Assembly (NCBI RefSeq): GCF_008000995.1
Contig: NZ_CP042828.1
Location: forward strand, 3,710,882 to 3,774,881
Length of the DNA stretch: 64,000 bases
Direction of reading: 5' to 3'
DNA from: Ruania zhangjianzhongii
Lineage (GTDB): Bacteria > Actinomycetota > Actinomycetes > Actinomycetales > Beutenbergiaceae
In this document: one piece after another, positions 55,082-63,863 of the stretch
Layout of the letters: each line of letters begins with the position of its first letter
Numbering within the stretch: position 1 is the first letter of the stretch
Notes under the pieces: generated by a model
Told to the model about the DNA's origin: nothing
What the model saw: only the letters and a program-made list of their open reading frames with translations
Databases searched by the model: none
Made by a program: the position numbers and the translations under genes

Positions 55082-56569
55082 TCACTGCCACGGCCAGGTC
55101 GGGCCGACGTCGCTCTTGGTCAGCGGGAGGGTCGTCATGTTGTGCCGGAGCGGACTGGTCTCGGCGTACCTGTAGGTGCCGTCAGCCTGCTCCATCAGGC
55201 CCGGATCGGCGACCTCGATGCCGGGGACGTCGCCGAGCTCGTCGACATTGCCGCCGAAGAACAGATTGCCCTGGTAGACGTCGCCGACGGGCGGGTCGAT
55301 CTCCTCGATCAATGAGATCGGGGAGGCGTCGTCGCCGAGGATGGCGTTCTCCCGGTAGGTGACGTTCTCGACCGGGACGTCGATCCCGTTCTCCGGGTCG
55401 TAGAGCTTCCCGACGACGACGGACCGGTAGTTCTCGATGAACGTGTTGTTCTCGACGACCACATCCTTGGTCGGGTAATAGCTACCGACACCGGGACCGT
55501 TGTCGGCGTTGCCCTCGAACAGCTCCAAGGCTCCCCGACCACTCTGGCTGCATCCCTGGACGTAGTTCTGCCGGATCACGTGGCCCTCACCGATCATCAG
55601 CATCCCGCCGGTGTAGAACCCCTCCTGCTCCTCGAGACCGGGGAGGATGAAGTTCCGTTCGACGGTGTTGAAGCTTCCCGACCGGCTGCAGATGGAGCCC
55701 GATGCTCGCCGGAAGGTGTTGTCCCGGATGGTGCTGTTGCTGCACTTCAGGCTGACGATCCGGCCTCGGCCCTGCATGTCCTCGAAGAGATTCTGTTCGA
55801 TCACCGAGCTGCCATCGGTCAGCGAGTCGGTCTTGTCCAGGGTGATGGCCACCGACCCCGCGCTGTAGGGGGTGTCGACGACGTTGCCGAAGTAATTGTT
55901 GTCTACCTGGAAGTAGCTCGCCTGTTCGTCGAAGCCTCGACCGACGATCACCTTGGAGCGACTCGTCTTGCCGAGGAATGCGCAGTGGTCGACCCGGTTG
56001 TGCTGACCCCACAGACTGACCCAGATATCCGTACCTTCCGGAGCAGGCGCCAGCTCCTTGTTGAAGGCGTCGACGACCACATTGGTGAGGCGGCAGTGGT
56101 TGGCGTAGGTCACGCCCGGAGTCTCCTTGCCGTCGTCCCCGGCATCGCCGAAGCCGATCACCTGCTGCGTCTGCAGCGGAGCCGCCCCGTCCCGGAAGGT
56201 CAGGCCGTCGACCACCAGATGGTCGCCGACGATCTGCAGGTACGACTCCCCGGAGATGATCACCTGGCCGGCGGACTCGGCGCGCAAGGTGATCGGCGAG
56301 CTCGCGCTGCCGGTGGCCCGGAACGCGACCTTGATGTCCCGCCAGGTACCGTTCTTCATCGCGATCGTCTCGCCCGGGAGCGCTGCTGCGATCGCCGCCT
56401 CGAGCTCCGCCGGAGTTCCGACCAGAACCGTCCGCGCGGCCTGAGCGGGGGTGGCATCCAGGCCGGCGATGCCGATACCTCCGGCGCCGGCCATCGCCAG
56501 GAATCCTCTCCGCGACCAACGAGGGGACCGGACCGGAAGATCGGACTCTTCTGCAGTGGCGTGCGACAT
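55082..56569 (-). CDS. Polysaccharide lyase family 6 (alginate/chondroitin lyase), Tat-exported
   Basis: A 495-residue secreted right-handed beta-helix enzyme that cuts uronate-containing polymers by beta-elimination. Tat signal SRRGFLAMAG (Arg20, Arg21), cleavage likely after AQA at 44. Repeated helix turns such as VTYANHCRLTNVVVDAFN, HNRVDHCAFLGKTS, IRDNTFRRASG and VVENNTFIENY follow. Lys275 (SLKCSNS) and Arg296 (CSRSGS) are 21 apart, the same as Lys250 and Arg271 of chondroitinase B. Substrate (alginate, chondroitin or a related uronan) is not decided. It follows the SBP gene by 49 bases. Confidence 0.88.
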   Translation of the reverse strand: MSHATAEESDLPVRSPRWSRRGFLAMAGAGGIGIAGLDATPAQAARTVLVGTPAELEAAIAAALPGETIAMKNGTWRDIKVAFRATGSASSPITLRAESAGQVIISGESYLQIVGDHLVVDGLTFRDGAAPLQTQQVIGFGDAGDDGKETPGVTYANHCRLTNVVVDAFNKELAPAPEGTDIWVSLWGQHNRVDHCAFLGKTSRSKVIVGRGFDEQASYFQVDNNYFGNVVDTPYSAGSVAITLDKTDSLTDGSSVIEQNLFEDMQGRGRIVSLKCSNSTIRDNTFRRASGSICSRSGSFNTVERNFILPGLEEQEGFYTGGMLMIGEGHVIRQNYVQGCSQSGRGALELFEGNADNGPGVGSYYPTKDVVVENNTFIENYRSVVVGKLYDPENGIDVPVENVTYRENAILGDDASPISLIEEIDPPVGDVYQGNLFFGGNVDELGDVPGIEVADPGLMEQADGTYRYAETSPLRHNMTTLPLTKSDVGPTWPWQ

Positions 56570-56618
56570 GCCTTCTCCCTTGATGAGCTGATGAGCACGG
56601 ACAGGTGAGGGCGCCCGC

Positions 56619-58421
56619 TTACGCTGCGCCGTCGTCGACCCAGATGTCCTTGAAGTAGTAGCGCTCGGACTGGGTGTGCAGCTCCAGACCCTGCACGCGC
56701 GGCTGGGCCACCATCACTGCTGACCCCCAGAACACCGGGATGGAGACCTCGGACTCCTCTCGCAGCGTTGCCGCCTCAGCGAGGATCGCGTTCTGCTCCG
56801 CCACGACGGCGGTCTCGCTAGCGTCCGCGACGCGTTCGGCGTAGGCCTGTGCTTCTGGGGCAGACTCGGTGGCCAGGATCTCCTCGAGCTGGTCGTTCCG
56901 GTCGGTCAGGCTGAGGTCGGAGTTCTGGTTCACCTCCAGGTACTGCGCGTACCCGTCGGCATTGAGTGCGAACTCCCGGGTGAAGGTCGGGTTCCAGAGC
57001 TGCTGGACCTGGTGGGACCAGGTGCTGAGTCCACCGAATGAGCCATACCAGAAGCCGACGTAGTCCTCCTCGTGCAGCTCGGCCCGGCGCTCGACGTAGA
57101 CACCGGCCTCCACCACGTCCTTGTTCACGGTGATCCCGAGGTTGGTCTGCCAGGTGTCCACCATCGCGTCCAGCTCCGGAAAGTCAGCGGCCGCAAGCAG
57201 GTTGATGGTCGGCAGGCCCTCGCCGTCGGGGTAGCCGGCTTCGGCGAGCAGCCGCTGGCCCTCCGCGACGGCCTCCTCACCCCACATCTGGTCGTGGGCG
57301 GCGATGCTCTCGTCCCAACCGGGCACCAGTGGGGAGACCAGCGTGGATGCCGGCTGGTTCGTCTCGCTGATCCCGGCGATCTCCTCGCGGCCCAGACCCA
57401 GGCTCAGCGCGCTGCGTATCTGCGGGTCCTCCAGCACAGTGTTCCGGCTGCGCAGGAGGGTGAGGTAGTGAGTACTGGAGTTCTCCAGCACGTACAACTG
57501 GTCGGCCAACTCCGGGTCATTGATGAACGTGGCGATCTGTGCGGGTTCACTCAGATCTTGAATGTCCACTTCGCCGTTCTCGTACGGCACGGTGGTGTTG
57601 ATCGACCCCTGCTCGATCAGCTGGACGTCGATGCTGTCCAGGGCGACGTTCTCGGCGTCCCAGTACTCCTCGTTGCGCTCCAGGCGCATGCTCGAGTTGG
57701 CGACCCAGTCGGTCAGGTTGTACGGCCCGTTGCCGACCCAGTTCTCCGGCTGCTGCCAGTCGTCCTCACTCTCGACCGCCTCGGGGTACAGCGGGAGCAG
57801 CGAGGGGTGGGTCAGCCCCATCAGGAAGCCGGGGTTGGGGGCTTCCAGGGTGAACTCCAGCGTGGACTCATCGATCGCTTTCACTCCGACCTCGTCGAAG
57901 TCCTCCACCTCCCCGGAGTTGAACGCGGTGGCATTCTCAATGCCCATCCTCGCCTGGTAGGTGGTCTGCTGGACGCCCGGGCCACCAGCGCCGCGGTCCG
58001 GGTCGAGCAGGCGTTCGTAGGTCCAGGTGAAATCGTCGGCGGTGACCGGCTCGCCGTTGGACCAGGAGGCCTCGGGGTTGAGGTGGAAGGTGTAGGTCAT
58101 CCCGTCCTCGCTGACCTCCCACTCCTGCGCCACCCCCGGACGCACATCGGTGCCGTCCAAGGTCTGCAGCACCAGCCCCTCCAACACGCCTTGCTGCAGC
58201 AGCCACATCCCGAAACTGACCGTATGGGGATCGATGTGGGCGAAGTTCTCCGACTGGATGGTGATGTGCCCACCGCTGCTGGCGCCGCCGTCGCCCTCAC
58301 CGTCGGTAGCCCCGCCCCCGAACAGGTTGCACCCAGCCAGCACCAACGCGGCCGAGACTGTCAGGGCCGCTGCACCGGCCCGTCGACGAGGTGCGGTGCG
58401 CCCCCTGGCTCCAGCTGCCAT
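56619..58421 (-). CDS. ABC transporter family-5 solute-binding lipoprotein, paralogue A
   Basis: A 600-residue binding protein of the peptide/oligosaccharide (DppA/OppA) class: lipobox ALVLAGC with lipidated Cys31, Gly/Ser-rich linker, then VAQEWEVSEDGMTYTFHLNP, the family signature, and VGNGPYNLTDW. It forms a unit with the PL6 gene, suggesting an oligosaccharide ligand from lyase action. A sister gene at 62034 is highly similar and has the same 5' control block. GAGGAGG precedes the ATG. Confidence 0.9.
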   Translation of the reverse strand: MAAGARGRTAPRRRAGAAALTVSAALVLAGCNLFGGGATDGEGDGGASSGGHITIQSENFAHIDPHTVSFGMWLLQQGVLEGLVLQTLDGTDVRPGVAQEWEVSEDGMTYTFHLNPEASWSNGEPVTADDFTWTYERLLDPDRGAGGPGVQQTTYQARMGIENATAFNSGEVEDFDEVGVKAIDESTLEFTLEAPNPGFLMGLTHPSLLPLYPEAVESEDDWQQPENWVGNGPYNLTDWVANSSMRLERNEEYWDAENVALDSIDVQLIEQGSINTTVPYENGEVDIQDLSEPAQIATFINDPELADQLYVLENSSTHYLTLLRSRNTVLEDPQIRSALSLGLGREEIAGISETNQPASTLVSPLVPGWDESIAAHDQMWGEEAVAEGQRLLAEAGYPDGEGLPTINLLAAADFPELDAMVDTWQTNLGITVNKDVVEAGVYVERRAELHEEDYVGFWYGSFGGLSTWSHQVQQLWNPTFTREFALNADGYAQYLEVNQNSDLSLTDRNDQLEEILATESAPEAQAYAERVADASETAVVAEQNAILAEAATLREESEVSIPVFWGSAVMVAQPRVQGLELHTQSERYYFKDIWVDDGAA

Positions 58422-58732
58422 CGATTCCTCCTCGAAACGATCCCTACCATTTTATACTGTCCATAATACGGATAGTTTCTTGACCTTATATGGCTGCGCA
58501 AACGGGCGTCAATGCCTGCGCCGCAGGCGCCGGATGATCGGTGAAACTCCGCGCACCACTGCGCTCGCGCAGTGACCGAATCGCCCGACGGCAGAGCTCG
58601 CCGCCCTCGCGGCCGGTACGAGGGACCGCCAATTTGAGCTGTGCACATTTCGCCCTAGCACTCCGGCCCTACTGGCGGCGCGGCACGCTCCCGAACGCTA
58701 GGCTCAAGTCTTCGAGATCACCAGGAGGGCAG
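58422..58732. other. 311-base divergent control region
   Basis: Contains the operator and promoter block of SBP paralogue A, a 7-base perfect stem GCCTGCG-C-CGCAGGC (58514-58528) and, near the regulator gene, TTGAGC/TAGCAC boxes 16 bases apart. No further coding content was seen. Confidence 0.5.
58456..58476. promoter_or_regulatory. Shared operator in front of SBP paralogue A
   Basis: ACTGTCC-N7-GGATAGT (plus strand), 6 of 7 positions paired. On the minus strand it lies just upstream of TAAAAT, a likely -10 box, and a stretch identical to that at the sister gene follows up to the ATG (GATCGTTTCGAGGAGGAATC). The matching site stands at 61979-61999. Confidence 0.68.
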
Positions 58733-60106
58733 ATGAGCAGGCAGCGCAGCGGACCTGCACTGGAGGACGTCACCGTCGGAGTGGTCGGTGCAGACAACTT
58801 CCTGCACCGGGTCGCCGACGTCGCTCGTGCCGAGGTGCGCGCGCCGTACCGATTGGTGACCGCATCCGAGGCGGGCGCCAGCGGCGCGCAGGGGCAGGCG
58901 GTGCGGATCGCCAAGAGCGTGGACGTGCTGCTCTTCTCCGGACCGCTGCCCTATGACGTCGCCATGGCCGGCGAGCCGCTGCCGGTACCGGCGACCTTCG
59001 TCCCGCTCGGCGGGGTTGCGCTACCGACCGCTCTGCTGCGCGGCGCCCTGACCGGCACTGTCGACACCAGGCGCCTCAGCATCGACTCGGTCAACACCCG
59101 GGAAGTGCGCGAGACCTACGCAGAGCTCGAGCTGCCGATGGACGCCGTGCACGTGATCGAGTACCACGAGTCGGTCTCGGAGAAGGAGTTCTTCGAGTTC
59201 CATCTGGAGCATTATCGGGCCGGGCGGACCAGTGGCGTCATCACCACCGTGCCGACGGTCGCGGAGTGGTTGACCGCGGAGGACATCCCGAACCTGACGA
59301 TGGCACCTGCGCCACTGACCCTGCGCAACGCGCTGCGCACGGCACGGCTGCTGGCCAGCGGCGCGCGGATGGACGACTCCCGGATCGCGATCGTGATCGT
59401 CCGGCTGCCTGCGACGGCTCTGCCCAACCGGACCAGCTCCAGCAACTACTGGTTCCAGGAGCTCAAGCTCTTCCTGCACCGCACCCTGCTGCACGAGGCC
59501 CGCCGGATGGATGCCGCGGTGCTGCAGCGCGATGAGCAGAGCTATCTGGTGATCACGACGATGGGCTCACTGCGTGCCGGAACCGACGACCTGCGTCGGG
59601 CACCGTTCCTGGCCAAGGTCTCCGCGGACCTGGGCATCGACACCGAGGTCGGGATCGGGCTCGGGCGCACCACCCTGCAGGCGGAGGAGAACGCTCAGGA
59701 CGCGCTGAACCTCTCCGCCGAGCGCCCCGGCGACCGCGCGTACCTGATCGGCGGGCCGGGCGGACCGATCTCCCTGTCGGCGTTTCCCGATCACGATCCC
59801 GACACGCTCGCCCCGCCGGTCCCGGACCAGAAGAACGAGACCTTGCGGCAGATCATCGAAGCGTTGGACGCCGACGGGGACAGCAACCGCGTGGTCGACG
59901 CCGAACGGGTCGCGACCGTACAGGGCGTCACCCTGCGGACAGCCCGGCGAACCTTGCACAACCTCGTGGACGCGGGCCTCGCCTGGCCGATGCCGCCGGC
60001 CCGGCAGCAGAAGGTGGGCCGGCCACCGGTGCGCTATCAGTTGCTCGATGAACGACTCCAGGCTTCAGATTCGGCGACGCCGAAACCTAAATTCAACCTT
60101 GCCTAA
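58733..60106 (+). CDS. Unrecognised regulator: sensor region, GGDEF-like core, C-terminal winged helix
   Basis: A 457-residue cytosolic protein in three parts. Residues 1-180 alternate strands and helices (VTVGVVGADNFLHRVADVA, KSVDVLLFSGPLPYDVA) like a Rossmann-type ligand or response domain. Residues about 220-370 resemble a nucleotide-cyclase/GGDEF fold (SRIAIVIVRLPA, GIDTEVGIGLGRTTLQAEENAQDAL) with no active-site GGDEF. Residues about 390-445 form a winged helix (RVATVQGVTLRTARRTLHNLV, GRPPVRYQL). It probably controls the flanking SBP genes through the shared operators. AGGAGGG precedes the ATG. Confidence 0.72.
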   Translation: MSRQRSGPALEDVTVGVVGADNFLHRVADVARAEVRAPYRLVTASEAGASGAQGQAVRIAKSVDVLLFSGPLPYDVAMAGEPLPVPATFVPLGGVALPTALLRGALTGTVDTRRLSIDSVNTREVRETYAELELPMDAVHVIEYHESVSEKEFFEFHLEHYRAGRTSGVITTVPTVAEWLTAEDIPNLTMAPAPLTLRNALRTARLLASGARMDDSRIAIVIVRLPATALPNRTSSSNYWFQELKLFLHRTLLHEARRMDAAVLQRDEQSYLVITTMGSLRAGTDDLRRAPFLAKVSADLGIDTEVGIGLGRTTLQAEENAQDALNLSAERPGDRAYLIGGPGGPISLSAFPDHDPDTLAPPVPDQKNETLRQIIEALDADGDSNRVVDAERVATVQGVTLRTARRTLHNLVDAGLAWPMPPARQQKVGRPPVRYQLLDERLQASDSATPKPKFNLA

Positions 60107-60134
60107 ATCTCCTTGAGTCGGCAGGCTTGGGGAT

Positions 60135-61904
60135 GTGACGTCCCTCCCTGGCAACGATGCTCTGCCGCTGACCCTCTGGCCCTCCCCCGCCGACGCCGAG
60201 CAGGTGCCGTGGTCGGCGTATGCCGCCGAAGTGCTCGACCACGCCGGCTTCAGCTACGCGACCAGCACCGACCCGAGCGACCTGGCCCCTGGCGGCGTTC
60301 TCCTCCTCACCGCGGCGGTCAGCGCGCAGGAGGCTGACAGCGTGACCACCTGGGTCACCCGCGGCGGCACCGCCGTGCTCGCCACCGGCGCCGGGGTGCT
60401 GGCCGGTTCGGCCGACCTGGCCGCGTTGGCGGGGGTCAGCACCGGGCGCGGCATCGGCTCCGAGCCGGTGGAGTGCGCACCACTGTGGGCCGATCGCCCA
60501 CCCACGGCACTGCGGGCCCTGGCCGGACAGGCCCTGCACGCCGAGGAGGGCGCCGAGGTGCTCGCCACCTTCGCTGACGGGTCCGCAGCGATCACCCGCC
60601 GGCGGGTGGGTGCCGGTCTCGTCTTCACCTTCGGTGTGGACCTCTGGTACACGATCGTGCGCATCCAGCAGGGCTATCCGGTCACCGCTGACGGCATCCC
60701 GGCAGCCGACGGCACAGCGCCGATCGATGATGGTCTGCTCAAGGCCGAAGATGGGATGGCGCTGGATCTGGAGACCGACCGCTCCATGCCGCCCGGGTAT
60801 CCGGCCCTCACGGACGAGTACACCCACACCTACCCACCACCGGCCGCGGTGCCGATCTTCGGCCAGCCGCACGCCGACTGGTGGCGCTCCCTGCTGCTCC
60901 AGACGCTCTGGCAAGGAATCGAGCACAGCGAGGCGGCGCTCGTCTGGCTGGACTACTGGCCGGCAGGGATCGACGCGGTGGCCCATATGTCCCACGACGC
61001 CGACGGCAACGATCCTGAGGACGGCCGGGCCGCGCTCGATGCGTTCGCTGCCGCCGAGGTCGCGGTCACCTGGCACCAGGTCTTTCCCGGCGGCTACGAC
61101 GGCGAGCTGTTCGAGGCGATCGCCGCGGCCGGGCACGAACATGCGCTGCACTACAACGCGATGGCCGACACCGATCTCTCCACCTGGGGCTGGCCGCAGC
61201 TACGCGCGCAGTACGCCTGGGCACAGGCGGTCACGGGCCGTGAACGGATCGTCTCGAACAAGAACCACTACACCCGCTGGCAGGGGTGGACCGAGTTCTA
61301 CACCTGGTGCGAACGGGTGGGTCTGCAGATCGACTCCTCCCGCGGGCCGAGCAAACAGGGCACGGTCGGGTTTCCGTTCGGCACTGCGCACGTGTCCTAC
61401 CCCCTCACCCCGGCCGGCAACGAGCGGCGGTTCCACAACGTGCTGAACCTGCCCCTGCACACCCAGGACCTGGCCTGGGCGGGACACATCGCCGTCCGTG
61501 ATGTGATCCTCGACGGCGCACAGGCCCAGCACGGGGTGGCACACTTCCTGTTCCACGGACCGCACCTGAACCTGCGACCGTTGACCCGCCAGGCCTGTGT
61601 CGAGGTGGCCGCCGAAGCCCGCGGCCGGGGTATGCCCTGGTGGACCGCCGAGCAGATCAACACCTGGGAGCGCGCCCGTCGCGGCGTCCGGCTGCAGATC
61701 GAGACGGTCGACGGCGGTTGGCGGGTCAGCGCACACAGCTCAGTGGCCATGGTCGACGCGGCCCTGGTGCTCGCCCTGCCGGACTCCGTGCAGCCGGCGG
61801 ACGCCGGGGCCACGGTGCGCCCTGTGCACCGGCACGGCCATGAGTTCATCGAGCTCGGCGTCAACCTGCCCGCGGGGACCAGCACCTGGCTGTTGCACCG
61901 ATGA
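60135..61904 (+). CDS. Polysaccharide deacetylase-like (NodB fold) protein with N-terminal amidotransferase-like domain
   Basis: A 589-residue protein without signal peptide. Residues about 20-200 resemble a ThuA/glutamine-amidotransferase-like Rossmann domain (GGVLLLTAAVSAQEAD, RGGTAVLATGAG). Residues about 270-420 carry carbohydrate esterase 4 traits: SHDAD (His287, Asp288, Asp290) and a His cluster GHEHALHYN (His334, 336, 339), plus SSRGPSKQGTVGFPFGT. A beta-sandwich-like C-terminal part follows. It may remove acetyl groups from imported sugars. GTG start 28 bases after the regulator gene, so co-transcribed. Confidence 0.75.
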   Translation: MTSLPGNDALPLTLWPSPADAEQVPWSAYAAEVLDHAGFSYATSTDPSDLAPGGVLLLTAAVSAQEADSVTTWVTRGGTAVLATGAGVLAGSADLAALAGVSTGRGIGSEPVECAPLWADRPPTALRALAGQALHAEEGAEVLATFADGSAAITRRRVGAGLVFTFGVDLWYTIVRIQQGYPVTADGIPAADGTAPIDDGLLKAEDGMALDLETDRSMPPGYPALTDEYTHTYPPPAAVPIFGQPHADWWRSLLLQTLWQGIEHSEAALVWLDYWPAGIDAVAHMSHDADGNDPEDGRAALDAFAAAEVAVTWHQVFPGGYDGELFEAIAAAGHEHALHYNAMADTDLSTWGWPQLRAQYAWAQAVTGRERIVSNKNHYTRWQGWTEFYTWCERVGLQIDSSRGPSKQGTVGFPFGTAHVSYPLTPAGNERRFHNVLNLPLHTQDLAWAGHIAVRDVILDGAQAQHGVAHFLFHGPHLNLRPLTRQACVEVAAEARGRGMPWWTAEQINTWERARRGVRLQIETVDGGWRVSAHSSVAMVDAALVLALPDSVQPADAGATVRPVHRHGHEFIELGVNLPAGTSTWLLHR

Positions 61905-61978
61905 CGCACAGTCCAGGGTGATCAAGCCGTGATCTGAGATGCATTGACGGACGCCCCGACGCCACATAAAGTCAGGGC

Positions 61979-61999
61979 ACTACCCATATTTCGGACAGT
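61979..61999 (+). promoter_or_regulatory. Shared operator and promoter of SBP paralogue B
   Basis: ACTACCC-N7-GGACAGT stands directly before TAAAAT, the likely -10 box; the following bases match the SBP paralogue A upstream region up to the ATG, including GATCGTTTCGAGGAGGAATC. This gene thus has its own copy of the control block although it follows the deacetylase-like gene on the same strand. Confidence 0.68.
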
Positions 62000-62033
62000 C
62001 TAAAATGTCAGGGATCGTTTCGAGGAGGAATCG

Positions 62034-63833
62034 ATGACATCCAGCAGCACCCCCAGACGACGGATTCGCGCCGCCGCCCTGACCGCATCAGCCGCGTTGG
62101 TGCTGGCCGGGTGCAACCTGTTCGGTGACGGCGGCACCGACGGCGAGGGCGAGGGCGGCGACGGCGGGGCAAGCAGCGGTGGGCACATCACCGTCCAGGC
62201 CACGAACTTCGCCCACATCGACCCGCAGTCGATCACCTTCGGCATGTGGCTGGTGCAGAAGGGGCTGCTGGAAGGATTGGTGCTGCAGACCCCCGATGGC
62301 ACCGACGTCCGCCCAGCGGTCGCCCAGGAGTGGGAGGTCAGCGAGGACGGGATGACCTACACCTTCCACCTCAACCCCGAGGCCTCCTGGTCCAACGGTG
62401 AGCCGGTCACCGCCGACGACTTCGTCTGGACCTATCAGCGCCTGCTCGACCCGGACCGCGGTCCCGGTGGTGTCACCACTGAGGCCTCCTCCTACCAAGT
62501 GACGATGGGGATCGAGAACGCCGAGGCGTACAGCACCGGTGCCGAAGAGGACTTCGGGGCAGTCGGGGTGGAAGCGATCGACGAAGCCACGCTCGAGTTC
62601 ACTCTAGAAGCCCCCAACCCGGGCTTCGTGATGGGGCTGACCCACCCCTCGATGCTGCCGCTGCATCCGGAAACCCTCGAAGGTGAGGGCGACTGGCAGC
62701 AGCCGGAGAACTGGGTCGGCAACGGTCCCTACAACCTGACCGACTGGGTCGCCAACTCAAGCATGCGCCTGGAGCGCAACGAGGAGTACTGGGACGCCGA
62801 GAACGTCGCCCTGGACACGATCGACGTCCAGCTGATCGAGCAAGGATCGATCAACACCACCGTGCCGTACGAGAACGGCGAAGTGGACATCCAGGCCCTC
62901 GGCGAGCCGGCCGACGTCTCCCGGTTCATGAACGACCCGGAGCTGGCCGACCAGGTGCACGTGCTGGAGAACTCCGGCACCACGTATCTGGCCCGGCTGC
63001 ACAGCCAGAACACCTTGCTGGAGGACCCGCAGATCCGCAGCGCGCTGAGCCTGGGTCTGGGCCGCGAGGAGATCGCCGGGATCAGTCCGACCAGCCAGCC
63101 GGCCTCCACGCTGGTCTCCCCGCTGGTGCCGGGCTGGGACGAGAGCATCGCCGCCCACGACCAGATGTGGGGCGAGGAGGCCGTCGCGGAGGGCCAGCGT
63201 CTGCTCGCCGAAGCCGGCTACCCCGACGGCGAAGGCTTCCCCACGCTCCACCTGCTCGCCGGTTCGGACTTTCCGGAGCTGGACGCCGTCATCGACACCT
63301 GGCAGACCAACCTCGGGATCACTGTGAACAAGGACGTGGTGGAGGTCGGCGTCTACGTCGAGCGCCGGGCCGAGCTGCACGAGGAGGACTACCTCGGCTT
63401 CTGGTACGGCTCCTTCTCCGGGGTGAGTACCTGGCCCTATCAGGCCCAGCAGCTCTGGGACCCGACCTGGACCCGCGAGTACGCGCTCAGCGCCGACGGG
63501 TACCAGGAGTACCTGGAGGTCGGCCAGGACAGCAACCTGGGCGCAGTCGAGCGGAACGAGCAGCTCGAGGAGATCCTGGCGACCGAGTCTGCCCCGGAGG
63601 CTCAGGCCTATGCCGAAGGCGTCGAGGCGGCCGGTGAGACCGTTGTCGAGGAGGAGCAGCACGCGATCCTGGCGGAGGCAGCCGCCGCCCGTGAGCAGTC
63701 CCAGATCTTCATCCCGGCCACCTGGAGCTCCACGGTCATCGTGGCTCAGCCACGCGTGCAGGGCCTGGAGCTGCGGGCGCAGGCCGATCGCTACTACTTC
63801 AGGGACCTCTCGGTCGACGACGATGCGGAGTAA
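62034..63833 (+). CDS. ABC transporter family-5 solute-binding lipoprotein, paralogue B
   Basis: A 599-residue sister of the protein encoded at 56619-58421, with long identical blocks (for example NWVGNGPYNLTDWVANSS) and lipobox ALVLAGC, lipidated Cys27. Differences cluster in the C-terminal third and at ligand-facing loops, which may mean a different sugar. It begins a transport operon: a permease gene follows after 30 bases. GAGGAGG stands before the ATG. Confidence 0.92.
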   Translation: MTSSSTPRRRIRAAALTASAALVLAGCNLFGDGGTDGEGEGGDGGASSGGHITVQATNFAHIDPQSITFGMWLVQKGLLEGLVLQTPDGTDVRPAVAQEWEVSEDGMTYTFHLNPEASWSNGEPVTADDFVWTYQRLLDPDRGPGGVTTEASSYQVTMGIENAEAYSTGAEEDFGAVGVEAIDEATLEFTLEAPNPGFVMGLTHPSMLPLHPETLEGEGDWQQPENWVGNGPYNLTDWVANSSMRLERNEEYWDAENVALDTIDVQLIEQGSINTTVPYENGEVDIQALGEPADVSRFMNDPELADQVHVLENSGTTYLARLHSQNTLLEDPQIRSALSLGLGREEIAGISPTSQPASTLVSPLVPGWDESIAAHDQMWGEEAVAEGQRLLAEAGYPDGEGFPTLHLLAGSDFPELDAVIDTWQTNLGITVNKDVVEVGVYVERRAELHEEDYLGFWYGSFSGVSTWPYQAQQLWDPTWTREYALSADGYQEYLEVGQDSNLGAVERNEQLEEILATESAPEAQAYAEGVEAAGETVVEEEQHAILAEAAAAREQSQIFIPATWSSTVIVAQPRVQGLELRAQADRYYFRDLSVDDDAE

Positions 63834-63863
63834 GCGGGCACTGATGACGAGGAGGGGACAGCC

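Noticed and set aside
58477-58732. A third copy of the ACTGTCC-N7-GGACAGT operator before the regulator gene
   Set aside because: No site with comparable symmetry was found there by eye.
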